Made by a program: the position numbers and the translations under genes. Below, piece by piece: positions 50,936 through 60,215 of a DNA stretch of 64,000 bases. The stretch spans positions 124,001 through 188,000 of the forward strand of contig NZ_JAJAVQ010000002.1 in NCBI RefSeq assembly GCF_020531985.1, in the 5' to 3' direction. Position 1 is the stretch's first letter; the number at the start of each line of letters is the position of its first letter. This stretch comes from Rheinheimera aquimaris. Its GTDB lineage: Bacteria; Pseudomonadota; Gammaproteobacteria; Enterobacterales; Alteromonadaceae. Below the pieces are notes generated by a model. That model was given only the letters and a program-made list of their open reading frames with translations, was not told the origin of the DNA and ran no database searches.

Positions 50936-51324
50936 TGCGCAGTATTATTCTAGCCAGTGTCTGTATTATCTTGCAGGCCTGCGGCAGTCAGCCACAGCTA
51001 TTTAAAGCGGCCGACATCAACAACGTGTATATCGCCGATTTTGTTTCAGACGCGCCGCAACAATGTAAACCGTCAGACGTTGACCTTAGCAATATTCAGG
51101 TAAAGCAGTTTTTTCAGCAGGCAGCCGAGGTTGAACATAAAACGCTGCATGATCATTACAACTACGCGCCCTGTGCCATTGAAGGCACGCTGACGTATCA
51201 GCAACAAAGCTGCAACTGGCAGGTACGCGCCGGTGCGACGGGTTATGTTCAATGTGCCGGTGAGTATCGTTACTTCGCCTGCGACAACTGCGAGCAGATG
51301 TTTAACCCAACAACACAAAATTAA
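50935..51324 (+). CDS. Cysteine-rich lipoprotein, putative immunity partner of the amidase
   Basis: A 129-residue lipoprotein with lipobox ILQAC (lipidated C16) and six more cysteines in the mature part (one near 43, then CAIEGT, SCNWQ, QCAGEYRYFACDNC), enough for three disulfides. The ATG overlaps the amidase TAA by one base, and GGAG lies ten bases upstream, so translation is coupled. No family is recognised. Placement in the periplasm next to a cytosolic amidase gene suggests inhibition of the amidase when it reaches the periplasm. A terminator at 51401-51426 ends the unit. Confidence 0.65.
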   Translation: MRSIILASVCIILQACGSQPQLFKAADINNVYIADFVSDAPQQCKPSDVDLSNIQVKQFFQQAAEVEHKTLHDHYNYAPCAIEGTLTYQQQSCNWQVRAGATGYVQCAGEYRYFACDNCEQMFNPTTQN

Positions 51325-51400
51325 TGATTCAAAAACGAAACTGATGGATTAAGCGTTACTGGCCAGTTCTAAGTTTAACAAGGAGTTACACTAGCGTTTT

Positions 51401-51426
51401 AGGGCAACAATTGTTGCCCTTTTTTA
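51401..51426 (+). terminator. Rho-independent terminator after the amidase/lipoprotein pair
   Basis: Perfect inverted repeat AGGGCAACAATTGTTGCCCT followed by TTTTTT. Confidence 0.88.
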
Positions 51427-51486
51427 TTTTTAATTTCAATGACATTATGTTGGTTATATAGGAAGGCTGAGATATGTAAATATAAT

Positions 51487-52236
51487 ATGGCAACAGTACG
51501 CTGGACGAGACAACAAAGCTTAATAGTGTTTAGTCTTTATTTCCGTTTACCTTTTGGTCGGTTTCATTCCCGCAATCCTGACGTTATTCAATATGCTAAT
51601 TTGGTTAGTCGGACTCCTTCAGCTGTTGCGATGAAACTGTCTAATATCGCAAGTCTTGACCCTGCTATAACTCAAAGTGGCCGCTCTGGTTTAACTGGGG
51701 CTTCCAGTGCGGACAAAGTCATGTGGCAAGAAATGCAGCAAGACTGGGCAGCTTTTTCTGTCGCTATGGCTCAAGCTGAACAAGAGTTAGGTGTAGATAA
51801 TTTTACTGATTGTGTGAATACCGCGAGCAATGCAGAGACAACTAAATTGGCAGCAGTGAAAGTACGTATTGGTCAGCAGTTTTTCCGCAGTGCTGTAATA
51901 AGTGCCTACAACCAGCGCTGTTGTATTAGTGGCTTGGCTAATCCAAAACTGCTGGTGGCCAGCCATATAGTGCCTTGGAAAACAGATGAGCAAAATAGGT
52001 TAAATCCACATAACGGCTTAGCGTTATCGGCTTTGCATGATAAGGCTTTTGATTTGGGTCTGATTACTGTTGATGAAGATTATCGAGTAGTCGTGTCCAG
52101 CCAAAATACCGATAAAAGCGACCAGTTTTATACTGCCGCAATCGCCAGCTTTCATGGCAAACCTATAACATTGCCTGAGAAATTTTATCCAGCAGCACAG
52201 TTCCTGGCGTTTCACCGTGAGCATATTTTTCAGTAA
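51487..52236 (+). CDS. HNH endonuclease (HNH_2 type)
   Basis: From the ATG at 51487 the protein has 249 residues; an upstream frame to 51439 lacks a start signal. The N-terminal part (1-60) with YANLVSRTPSAVAMKLSNIASL may bind DNA. The C-terminal half has the HNH_2 pattern: YNQRCCISG, LVASHIVPWKTD, RLNPHNGLALSALHDKAFDLG, so the histidines and asparagine of the metal finger are present. Free-standing nucleases of this type are often restriction-like or mobile genes. The gene is clearly more AT-rich than its neighbours and stands alone between two terminators or gaps, which suggests acquisition. Confidence 0.82.
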   Translation: MATVRWTRQQSLIVFSLYFRLPFGRFHSRNPDVIQYANLVSRTPSAVAMKLSNIASLDPAITQSGRSGLTGASSADKVMWQEMQQDWAAFSVAMAQAEQELGVDNFTDCVNTASNAETTKLAAVKVRIGQQFFRSAVISAYNQRCCISGLANPKLLVASHIVPWKTDEQNRLNPHNGLALSALHDKAFDLGLITVDEDYRVVVSSQNTDKSDQFYTAAIASFHGKPITLPEKFYPAAQFLAFHREHIFQ

Positions 52237-52355
52237 GCTGGACGCCTGCTTGACACTTTAATATGCACTTAGAAGCGCAATCACAACAACATTTTAGCCG
52301 ATGAAAGTTAGCTAAGCAGTATGATGCCACTATGAAGAATTAATGGATAACGGCA

Positions 52356-52817
52356 ATGAAGGCACTTGAACTTAAAATCCCACCAGTGGCTCTTGCAGTG
52401 TTATTTGCGTTGGCTATGTGGCTGCTGGCACAGCTAACGCCGTCTTTGGCAGTACCACTGTTATGGCGGCAGGTATTGGCTGGTATCTTTACTGTTACCG
52501 GTATCGTTATTGCGCTGTCAGGTGTATTGGCGTTTCGCCGCGCTAATACCACGGTAGACCCACGCGTGCCGCAGCAAAGCTCCAGCCTGGTGATCCGCGG
52601 TATTTACCGCTATAGCCGCAACCCTATGTATTTAGGTTTTTTATTGCTGTTGTTGGCGTTAGCTTGTTATTTGATGAATGTGGCTGCTATTGCACTGCTG
52701 CCGCTGTTTGTGCTGTATATGAACCGGTTTCAGATAGCGCCGGAAGAGCGCTTTTTACTGCAAAAGTTTGGCGCTGACTATCAGGCTTACTGCGAAAGAG
52801 TGCGGCGCTGGTTATAA
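52356..52817 (+). CDS. Isoprenylcysteine methyltransferase-like membrane protein
   Basis: A 153-residue protein with about four helices. IRGIYRYSRNPMYLGFLLLLLALA and the end RFQIAPEERFLLQKFGADYQAYCERVRRWL are the conserved core of the ICMT/phospholipid methyltransferase (PEMT-like) family: R-x-P-x-Y near a helix, then E-E-x-x-L-x-x-x-F-G-x-x-Y. Bacterial members methylate small lipophilic or unknown substrates with S-adenosylmethionine. It converges on uvrA with 17 bases between them. Confidence 0.85.
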   Translation: MKALELKIPPVALAVLFALAMWLLAQLTPSLAVPLLWRQVLAGIFTVTGIVIALSGVLAFRRANTTVDPRVPQQSSSLVIRGIYRYSRNPMYLGFLLLLLALACYLMNVAAIALLPLFVLYMNRFQIAPEERFLLQKFGADYQAYCERVRRWL

Positions 52818-52834
52818 GCGCCGCACCTGAAATA

Positions 52835-55660
52835 TTACTTACCCAACAACGGTTTTAAGTATTTGCCGGTATGCGATTTTTCACAATCTGCTACCTGCTC
52901 TGGTGTGCCGGCGATCAGAATTTCCCCGCCGCCGCTGCCGCCTTCCGGGCCGAGATCAATAATCCAGTCGCCGGTTTTAATCACATCCAGGTTGTGTTCT
53001 ATGACCACTATCGTATTGCCGTGGTCACGCAGGCGGTGCAGTACGTTCAGCAGCTGCTGAATATCGTAAAAATGCAGGCCGGTAGTAGGCTCATCCAGTA
53101 TGTACAGCGTTTTACCGGTATCGCGTTTACTTAACTCGCGCGCCAGTTTCACCCGCTGTGCTTCACCGCCGGAAAGCGTGGTAGCCGACTGGCCAAGTTT
53201 AATGTACGTCAGGCCGACGTCCATCAGCGTTTGTACCTTACGCTTAATGGCGGGTATGGCTTCGAAGAAGTCGAGCGCATCTTCTACCGTCATATCCAGC
53301 ACTTCGTGAATGTTTTTACCTTTGTACTTTATCTCCAGCGTTTCGCGGTTGTAGCGTTTGCCTTTACACACATCGCACGGTACATACACATCGGGTAAAA
53401 AATGCATTTCTACTTTGATGACGCCGTCACCCTGGCAGGCTTCGCAGCGTCCGCCTTTAACGTTAAAGCTAAAACGGCCGACCTGATACCCGCGCGAACG
53501 GGCTTCCTGCGTACCGGCAAACAGTTCGCGCACCGCAGTAAAAATACCGGTGTAAGTGGCGGCGTTCGAACGCGGTGTACGGCCAATCGGGCTCTGATCG
53601 ATATCAATCACTTTATCGAAATGATCCAGGCCTTTAATTTCGCGGTGCGGTGCCGGGTCATCACCCTCGCCTTTGTTCAGTACCCGGTGTGCCACCCGAA
53701 ACAGGGTGTCGTTAATCAACGTGGATTTACCTGAGCCGGATACCCCGGTGATGCAAGTCATCAGGCCAAACGGAATAGCGATATCGACATCTTTTAAGTT
53801 ATTACCGCTGGCGCCTAATACCTCCAGCCACTTTTTGCCGGGTTTATGCCGTTTTTGCGGTACCTCAATTTTACGCGTGCCAGATAAGTACTGGCCGGTA
53901 AGAGAGTCCGGTTCGGCCATAACCTGCTGCAGTGTACCCTGTGCCACCACATTACCGCCATGCACGCCAGCGCCCGGGCCAATGTCGATAATATGGTCGG
54001 CGAGACGTACCGCATCTTCGTCGTGTTCGACCACGATCACGGTGTTACCCAGATCGCGCAGATGGGTTAAGGTGCCCAGTAAACGGTCGTTATCGCGCTG
54101 GTGCAGGCCAATAGAGGGCTCATCCAGCACGTACATCACGCCCACTAAGCCTGCGCCAATCTGGCTGGCCAGGCGGATGCGCTGCGCCTCACCGCCGGAT
54201 AGGGTTTCGGCACTGCGCGACAGATTCAGATAGTTCAGGCCAACGTTAACCAGAAAGCTTAAACGGTCCTGAATTTCTTTTAATACCTTCTCGGCGATTT
54301 GCGCTTTTTGGCCAGTAAGCGAAAGCTGTTGGAAAAATGCCATACAATCGCCAATAGACAGCTCGACCACTTCCGGCAGGTTCGTTTTGCCGATAAACAC
54401 ATGCCGCGCTTCTTCACGTAAGCGCGTGCCGTGGCAGCTCGGGCAGGCCTGATGCGCCAGATATTTGCTCAGCTCTTCGCGTACCGCATTCGATTCGGTT
54501 TCACGGTAGCGCCGCTCCATATTCGGCAAAATACCTTCAAACGGGTGGCTGCGCTGCACGATGTCGCCACGGTCGTTTAAGTACTTGAAGTCAATTACCG
54601 TGTTGCCGCTGCCGCGCAAAATGGCGTCCTGCTGCTTTTTGCTCAGGCTGTTAAAGGGGACATCCAGCGCAAAACCGTAGTGATCGGCCAACGATTTTAG
54701 CATCTGAAAATAATAAAAATTGCGCTTATCCCAACCGCGAATGGCACCACCGGCCAGGCTTAGCTCGTCGCTGACAATGACTTTATTCGGGTCAAAATAT
54801 TGTTTTACGCCTAAACCGTCACAGCTGGGGCAGGCACCGGCCGGGTTGTTAAACGAGAACAGCCGCGGTTCCAGCTCGACCATCGAATAACCGCAGCTGG
54901 GGCAGGCAAAGTTAGCTGAGAATACCAACTCTTCAGCGTTTGGCTCGTCCATCAGCGCCACCCGCGCCACGCCGCCGGATAAACCGAGCGCCGTTTCAAA
55001 CGATTCTGCCAGCCGGGTTTTAATATCGTCGCGTACTTTAATGCGGTCGATCACCACTTCAATGGTGTGTTTTTTATGTAAGTCCAGCTTTGGCGGGTCA
55101 GATAAGTCACACACTTCGCCATCGATGCGGGCGCGGATATAACCCTGTGCGGCTAAGGTTTCCAGCGTTTTAACGTGCTCGCCTTTGCGCTCTTGCACCA
55201 CCGGTGCCAGCACCATCAGTTTGGTGCCTTCGGGGAAGGCAGTAACCTTATCAACCATTTCACTGATAGTTTGCGCCGCCAGTGGTAAATCGTGTGTCGG
55301 GCAGCGCGGCTCGCCAACGCGGGCAAACAGCAGACGCAGGTAATCGTAAATTTCGGTAATGGTACCGACGGTTGAGCGCGGGTTATGCGAAGTGGATTTC
55401 TGCTCGATTGAAATCGCCGGTGATAAGCCTTCGATATGATCGACATCGGGCTTTTCCATCAGGCTTAAAAACTGCCGCGCGTAGGCCGAAAGCGATTCGA
55501 CATAACGGCGCTGACCTTCTGCATACAGCGTATCAAATGCCAGCGACGATTTACCCGAGCCGGATAAACCGGTGATCACAATCAACTTATCACGCGGTAT
55601 CGTCAGCGAGATGTTTTTCAGGTTGTGGGTGCGGGCACCGCGAATATCGATTTTATCCAT
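52835..55660 (-). CDS. uvrA: Excinuclease ABC subunit A
   Basis: A 941-residue UvrA, full length. It has two ABC modules: Walker [20 protein letters not shown] near residue 31 and [16 protein letters not shown] in the second half; signature motifs [16 protein letters not shown] and [16 protein letters not shown]; Walker [18 protein letters not shown] and [18 protein letters not shown]. Zinc-binding CPSCG...CPSCDG and CEACQGDG...[10 protein letters not shown] are intact. It recognises helix-distorting DNA damage with UvrB. A LexA-like box lies about 36-51 bp before the ATG. The divergent partner ssb seen in many relatives is absent here. Confidence 0.97.
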   Translation of the reverse strand: MDKIDIRGARTHNLKNISLTIPRDKLIVITGLSGSGKSSLAFDTLYAEGQRRYVESLSAYARQFLSLMEKPDVDHIEGLSPAISIEQKSTSHNPRSTVGTITEIYDYLRLLFARVGEPRCPTHDLPLAAQTISEMVDKVTAFPEGTKLMVLAPVVQERKGEHVKTLETLAAQGYIRARIDGEVCDLSDPPKLDLHKKHTIEVVIDRIKVRDDIKTRLAESFETALGLSGGVARVALMDEPNAEELVFSANFACPSCGYSMVELEPRLFSFNNPAGACPSCDGLGVKQYFDPNKVIVSDELSLAGGAIRGWDKRNFYYFQMLKSLADHYGFALDVPFNSLSKKQQDAILRGSGNTVIDFKYLNDRGDIVQRSHPFEGILPNMERRYRETESNAVREELSKYLAHQACPSCHGTRLREEARHVFIGKTNLPEVVELSIGDCMAFFQQLSLTGQKAQIAEKVLKEIQDRLSFLVNVGLNYLNLSRSAETLSGGEAQRIRLASQIGAGLVGVMYVLDEPSIGLHQRDNDRLLGTLTHLRDLGNTVIVVEHDEDAVRLADHIIDIGPGAGVHGGNVVAQGTLQQVMAEPDSLTGQYLSGTRKIEVPQKRHKPGKKWLEVLGASGNNLKDVDIAIPFGLMTCITGVSGSGKSTLINDTLFRVAHRVLNKGEGDDPAPHREIKGLDHFDKVIDIDQSPIGRTPRSNAATYTGIFTAVRELFAGTQEARSRGYQVGRFSFNVKGGRCEACQGDGVIKVEMHFLPDVYVPCDVCKGKRYNRETLEIKYKGKNIHEVLDMTVEDALDFFEAIPAIKRKVQTLMDVGLTYIKLGQSATTLSGGEAQRVKLARELSKRDTGKTLYILDEPTTGLHFYDIQQLLNVLHRLRDHGNTIVVIEHNLDVIKTGDWIIDLGPEGGSGGGEILIAGTPEQVADCEKSHTGKYLKPLLGK

Positions 55661-55695
55661 TGTGATTTCCGGTTATGACAACGAAGGCTTTGAGG

Positions 55696-55711
55696 CTGTA
55701 CAAATATACAC
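55696..55711. promoter_or_regulatory. LexA (SOS) box-like site before uvrA
   Basis: CTGTACAAATATACAC fits the gammaproteobacterial SOS pattern CTG-N10-CAG except for the last base. It lies 36 bp before the uvrA start on the minus strand, as expected for a damage-inducible repair gene. Confidence 0.55.
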
Positions 55712-55776
55712 TACATAAGGTTAATAAAAAACCACCCGTACGGGTTCTGATTGGCGGCTAACATTTATTTTTAGCG

Positions 55777-55804
55777 AAAAAAAGCCTCCGAACGGGTCGG
55801 AGGC
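55777..55804 (-). terminator. Rho-independent terminator after the maltodextrin receptor gene
   Basis: GCCTCCG-aacgggt-CGGAGGC (55784-55804) preceded by seven A, which reads as a T-run on the minus strand, 28 bases after the receptor stop. Confidence 0.85.
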
Positions 55805-55831
55805 AATATGGGTGAAGAGAGGGAGTAAGGT

Positions 55832-58099
55832 TTAAAAGGTATAACTGATACTGAACTCGATACTACGCGGCATAATGTAACGGCCGTTCGGGCTACCGGC
55901 ACTGCGCGGATCGCCTTCAGTAATGCCATCTTTATCGGTCAGGTTAGCCACAGATAACTGGGCTTTTAATTGCTCGGTAATATCCAGCTGTACGCCCAGG
56001 TCAATTTTACTGTAACCATCCAGCGTGACGCTGTTAGCGTTATCGCCATAGCGGTCGCCTACTGCTGACACTGTGCCATATAGCGTGGCAAACATATCGC
56101 CGACATCAAAACCGTAGCTTGGTGTTACCCGTAGCATCCAGTCCGGCTGGCGTATCGCCTGATTACCCACCACCAACGGATCCGGGTGGTTGGTGATTTC
56201 AGTGTCCTGCACGGTAGCGTTCAGGTTTACCGCAAAGCCGTTATCGGCACGGTAGTTGGCATCAAACTCGATACCCATAGCTTCGGTGGTTAACACTTCT
56301 GCCGGCGCACCCGGGCGGGTGACAAACAGCTCACCGTCGACTTCGTTGTAAAACGCGGTCAGGTACATGCTGTAGTTTTGCTCGGCCCATTTGTAGCCGA
56401 ACTCATACTGGGTGACTTCTTTAATTAACTTGTCACCGCTTTCAAAGGCGCCGAAATTGTCGCGGAAATCGTCAAAAAACGGCATTTTATTGCCTTTGTT
56501 AACGCGCGCGAATACGCCCATATTACGCTGCCACATCCAGTTTACACCGGCAGTCCAGGCGGTTTTGCTTTCATCGTAGTCAACAGCTTTGCTGATATCG
56601 CCGGTTAAGCCTTCGTCTACCACATAGGTTATTTTGTGGTTTTCGCGCCGGGCGCCAACGTCTACCCGCCATTGCTCGTTCAGCTGATACTCTACCGCGG
56701 CATACACTGCACTGGTGTCACCATCGCCGGTGGCGTCAATGTCGTAGTTCCAGCTGCAGCTTTCCAGGCTGTCGTTACAGTCGATGCCGCTTAGCGCTTC
56801 GCCGCCTTTCTCTACGACAAACCAGGATTGGTTACCGATAGACCACCAGTCCTGCACTGAGAAATTGGTGGCGTAATAACCGAGGGTAAAGACGGCGTTG
56901 TCAGTGGTTTTACTGACTGACAGATCATTGGTAAAGGCATCGATATCTTTTAAGACTACCCAGCGGCCAATTTGTTGTACCACTGTATCGTCATCGTACA
57001 GTGTGCCGGTGGTGACACCGGTTACCGGGCCATTAATACCTGCCACGTTAGCCAGTGTGGTGGCGCCGCCTTCCGGCACCAGCCCCAGTGTATTGGCTTC
57101 GCCATCAATATGGCTGAAGCGGTACAGTAAGCGCCAGCTGTCGGTTAGGTCCAAATCGACAGTGCCGCCGGTAATGCCGCCTTTCCAGCCGCGGCCGTCA
57201 CCAAAGTCATAGCTTTGCCGCTCGTTATCCGGGCCAAAGGCTATCTCACCCAAGCGGTTATTCGGGCCAATCTGGCTGTAGCTGTTATCAACCCCGGCCA
57301 CGTTCAGCGCAACCGGTAAATGCCAGACACCGTGGTCGTCGGTCTGGCGGGTGTACACATTAATGCTGCCGTTATCCAGCTCTTTGGTAACGTTAACGGT
57401 AAACTGGTGGCCTTTTTCCGAGTTAAAGCCGGTTTCGCGTGGCCCCTCAGAACGGCTGATATAGCCGCCTGCCATCACATATAGCCGGTCGGCAATTTCG
57501 CCGCTAACTACGCCGTCTACCCGGCGCAGGCCGTAGCTGGAGGTAGAGAATTTCACCAGGCCTTCGGTTACTTCACTGCCTTCTTTTAACAGGAAGTTGG
57601 TGGTTAGACCGGGCTGACCGTTGGACAGCACCGGCGTAGAGCCGCCGCGCAGGGCTTCCATAAAATGCACGGTTTCATCCAGCCGGAAAATAGATGAGTT
57701 TTCTAAAAACGATAAGGTTGGCGGCGGAAATATAGGGGCGCCGTTTAATTGTATGGTTAAGAATGGTGCGTCACCGGTACTGGGAAAACCACGCACAAAG
57801 ACGTTAGCACCGGCAATACCGCCCGAGCTTTCAGCCCAGACGCCGGGCACCACTGTAAACAGCTCTGCTGTGCTTTTCGGTGCCAGCCGGCCGATGTTTT
57901 CGGCCGACACATTAGTAATGGCGTAACTGGTATCTACCTTAAAGCCAGACATACCGCTGGCTTTACCGGTCACAACGATCTGTTCAATATCACCCTGCGG
58001 TTGGGTGTCGCTGGCTTGTTCGGTACTGGTCTGGGCAATAAGCGGCATGCTACAGAGCAATGCCAGCGCGGCACTGATCTTATTGAGTCGGGCGTTCAT
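55832..58099 (-). CDS. TonB-dependent receptor for maltodextrins (MalA-like)
   Basis: A 755-residue outer-membrane receptor. The signal peptide ends PLIAQ, then a TonB box-like IEQIVVTGKAS. The plug has STAELFTVVPGVWAESSGGIAGANVFVRGFP and FMEALRGGSTPVLSNGQPGLTTNF. The barrel ends with ...PRSIEFSISYTF. The plug differs from the iron receptors in this window and matches carbohydrate-type receptors. Two copies of the LacI operator stand before it and the GH65/PgmB/LacI genes lie beside it, so maltodextrin or a related alpha-glucan is the likely substrate. Confidence 0.88.
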   Translation of the reverse strand: MNARLNKISAALALLCSMPLIAQTSTEQASDTQPQGDIEQIVVTGKASGMSGFKVDTSYAITNVSAENIGRLAPKSTAELFTVVPGVWAESSGGIAGANVFVRGFPSTGDAPFLTIQLNGAPIFPPPTLSFLENSSIFRLDETVHFMEALRGGSTPVLSNGQPGLTTNFLLKEGSEVTEGLVKFSTSSYGLRRVDGVVSGEIADRLYVMAGGYISRSEGPRETGFNSEKGHQFTVNVTKELDNGSINVYTRQTDDHGVWHLPVALNVAGVDNSYSQIGPNNRLGEIAFGPDNERQSYDFGDGRGWKGGITGGTVDLDLTDSWRLLYRFSHIDGEANTLGLVPEGGATTLANVAGINGPVTGVTTGTLYDDDTVVQQIGRWVVLKDIDAFTNDLSVSKTTDNAVFTLGYYATNFSVQDWWSIGNQSWFVVEKGGEALSGIDCNDSLESCSWNYDIDATGDGDTSAVYAAVEYQLNEQWRVDVGARRENHKITYVVDEGLTGDISKAVDYDESKTAWTAGVNWMWQRNMGVFARVNKGNKMPFFDDFRDNFGAFESGDKLIKEVTQYEFGYKWAEQNYSMYLTAFYNEVDGELFVTRPGAPAEVLTTEAMGIEFDANYRADNGFAVNLNATVQDTEITNHPDPLVVGNQAIRQPDWMLRVTPSYGFDVGDMFATLYGTVSAVGDRYGDNANSVTLDGYSKIDLGVQLDITEQLKAQLSVANLTDKDGITEGDPRSAGSPNGRYIMPRSIEFSISYTF

Positions 58100-58210
58100 T
58101 TATTGTTCTCCTGCTATCCTGTCGATGATGGCACGGTCTGTTGTTATTTGCCGGGCATTTTAATGCTCTGTCTGGCGTGCCTGATACCGTGCGAAACTAA
58201 ACATAGGTGA

Positions 58211-58230
58211 TATTGCAATCGATTGCAATA
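58211..58230. promoter_or_regulatory. LacI-family operator, perfect palindrome
   Basis: tattgcaatcgattgcaata is a perfect 20-bp palindrome with the central CG usual for LacI operators, in the gap between the receptor (start 58099) and the LacI gene (start 58372). Its core TTGCAATCGATTGCAA recurs exactly at 62592-62607. Confidence 0.85.
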
Positions 58231-58245
58231 GTGTGGTTGATGTTT

Positions 58246-58261
58246 TTGCATACGATTGCAA
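58246..58261. promoter_or_regulatory. Second LacI-family operator
   Basis: TTGCATACGATTGCAA differs from the core operator in two bases. Its centre is 33 bp from that of the operator at 58211-58230, about three helical turns, so one tetramer or two dimers could bind on one face. Confidence 0.75.
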
Positions 58262-58371
58262 AGTAAGTTTATCCTGCTGGAAAGTTAAAGCGCCGCTTAA
58301 CGTTGCCGGGCGCAGTCTGTTCGGGCATTATTAAGGGCCGACAATGAATCAGCGTTAAAAAAGCAGGTATT

Positions 58372-59403
58372 GTGGCCATTACACCAGCAAAAACTATGAC
58401 ATTATCCGATATCGCCCGTCTGGCTGGCGTATCTGAATCGACAGCATCACGCGCACTGCGTGACAACCCGGTGATCAATGCCCAGACCCGGCAAAAAGTG
58501 CAGCAGATAGCGGCTGAGCATCAGTTCAAAGTTAATGCCACGGCCCGAAGCTTACGTACGCAAAAAAGCTATACCATCGCCGTTATTATTTTGTTTGATG
58601 CTAAAACCCAACAGGCAATAACTGACCCGTTTTTACTCGATATCCTTGGCGTGATTGCTGATGAGCTGACACATCAGGGCTATGATATGCTGCTCAGCAC
58701 CAGCAAAACCACCGACAAAGATTGGCGCAGTTACTATTTTGATTCTAAACGCGCTGATGGCCTGATTGTGATTGGTCAGGGCGAGCATGATGAGCGGGTC
58801 GAGCAATTAAGTGCCGCAGGTGTGCCTTTTGTGGTTTGGGGTGCTGCAACCGGTGCCGAACCTTTCCCGGTTATTGGCAGCGATAACCGTCAGGGCGCGC
58901 AGCTGGCCGTTGCGCATCTGCTGGCGCAGGGTTGTAAGCGGATTGCTTTTCTGGGTGATATACGCCACAGCGAAATTGAAATGCGTTACCTGGGCTATCA
59001 GGATGCGCTTGCAGCGGCCGGTATTAAACCCGAGCCAGCACTGCAACTGAATACCGATTTTACCGCGCAGGACGGTTATTTACAGACACAGCAGGCGCTG
59101 TTTAAAGAGCTTGGTAGCCTGGATGGCATTTTTGCCGCCAGTGACGCTATTGCAATGGGGGCGATGAAAGCCTTACTGGAGCACGGTATTAAGGTGCCAC
59201 AGCAAGTGGCGATTGCCGGTTTTGATGATATTGCGATGTCGGCGTACTGCACACCGTCGCTGAGTACGGTAAAACAGGATACCCATGCCGGCGGCAAATT
59301 GCTGGTGGCGCAGCTGCTGCAGCGGATCAATGGCGGTAAGGCGGCATCGCAATTGTTGCCGGTGAAGTTGATACAGCGCCAGTCCAGCTTGCGGAAAAGT
59401 TAG
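58372..59403 (+). CDS. LacI-family regulator of the maltodextrin locus
   Basis: A 343-residue repressor. The helix-turn-helix is MTLSDIARLAGVSESTASRALRDNPVINAQTRQKV; residues TLSDIARLAGVSESTASRAL hold it. The hinge is HQFKVNATARSLRT. The sugar-binding core is of the periplasmic-binding-protein type, with DGLIVIGQG, VIGSDNRQGAQLAVAHLLAQGCKRIAFLG and IAGFDDIAMSAYCTPSLSTV. The start is uncertain: GTG at 58372 (weak AGG site) or ATG at 58396. It very likely binds the three TTGCAATCGATTGCAA-type operators here; the inducer is probably maltose or a related sugar. Confidence 0.9.
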   Translation: MAITPAKTMTLSDIARLAGVSESTASRALRDNPVINAQTRQKVQQIAAEHQFKVNATARSLRTQKSYTIAVIILFDAKTQQAITDPFLLDILGVIADELTHQGYDMLLSTSKTTDKDWRSYYFDSKRADGLIVIGQGEHDERVEQLSAAGVPFVVWGAATGAEPFPVIGSDNRQGAQLAVAHLLAQGCKRIAFLGDIRHSEIEMRYLGYQDALAAAGIKPEPALQLNTDFTAQDGYLQTQQALFKELGSLDGIFAASDAIAMGAMKALLEHGIKVPQQVAIAGFDDIAMSAYCTPSLSTVKQDTHAGGKLLVAQLLQRINGGKAASQLLPVKLIQRQSSLRKS

Positions 59404-59567
59404 CTTTTCTTACAGGTTATGAAACCAGATGAAGAGCTAAACTTTGTCGTGGCTTGCGTTACCATTGCCGTCGGGCTCGCCACAGCAACTCCTTCGCGCT
59501 GACGCACTCAGTCAGACACTCTGTGTCGCCCCGTCAGCAATGCTAACCGCCACTGCTTAGGAGCACA

Positions 59568-60215
59568 CTAAACATTCAGCAAATCTGTCAGTGTAATTGC
59601 AGCTACGTCCGGGTAAATCTTTAATGCCCCGTTTAATACTGCGGCATCACCAATAGCTATGGCTTTCATACCGGCGCGGTTAATGGCTTCTATGCCCGCC
59701 TGGGCATCTTCGACACCAATACAATGCGGTGGCGCGACACCCAGCCCTTTCGCTGCCAGTAAAAACACCTCGGGGTCGGGTTTGCTGTTTATGACCTTAT
59801 TGGCGTCGGCAATATAGTCAAACTGTGCCGCTATACCTAAACGCTCAACGACAAAGGCCGCATTCTTACTGGCTGAGGCGAGGCCAATTTTAATACCGCT
59901 TTGCCGTAATGCGGTAAACAATGGCTGTACGCCCGGGTACAGGTTGTCCGGCGTAATATGGTCAATCAGCTGAAGATAATGCGCGTTCTTTTGCTGCATT
60001 AGCCGGCTTTCATCGGCGCTGCTCAGGCTTACGCCGCCTTTTTGCAGGATCCAGCGCAGTGAGCCTAAGCGGTCAACGCCTTTTAACTGCTCGTTGTCAT
60101 GCTCGTCAAAGGCAATGCCTAACTTGTCGGCTAAGGCCTTCCAGGCGTAAAAATGGTAAATGGCGGTGTCGGTCAGCACGCCGTCCAAATCAAAAATAAC
60201 GGCCCGGCAGCTCAT
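59568..60215 (-). CDS. pgmB: Beta-phosphoglucomutase
   Basis: A 215-residue HAD-superfamily enzyme. VIFDLDGVLTDTAIYH holds the nucleophile D9 and acid/base D11. A helical cap with the substrate loop LKGVDRLGSLRWIL follows, then KIGLASASKNA, INSKPDPEVFLLA and GVEDAQAGIEAINRAGMKAIAIG, the standard HAD motifs. It converts beta-glucose-1-phosphate, produced by the GH65 phosphorylase encoded just upstream, into glucose-6-phosphate. Its ATG overlaps the stop of the phosphorylase gene by four bases. Confidence 0.93.
   Translation of the reverse strand: MSCRAVIFDLDGVLTDTAIYHFYAWKALADKLGIAFDEHDNEQLKGVDRLGSLRWILQKGGVSLSSADESRLMQQKNAHYLQLIDHITPDNLYPGVQPLFTALRQSGIKIGLASASKNAAFVVERLGIAAQFDYIADANKVINSKPDPEVFLLAAKGLGVAPPHCIGVEDAQAGIEAINRAGMKAIAIGDAAVLNGALKIYPDVAAITLTDLLNV

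Noticed and set aside
51340..51420. Integron attC-like site after the lipoprotein gene
   Set aside because: A GCGTTA and an AAC-containing segment occur, but paired core sites and the stem of an attC are missing; the strong hairpin is a plain terminator.
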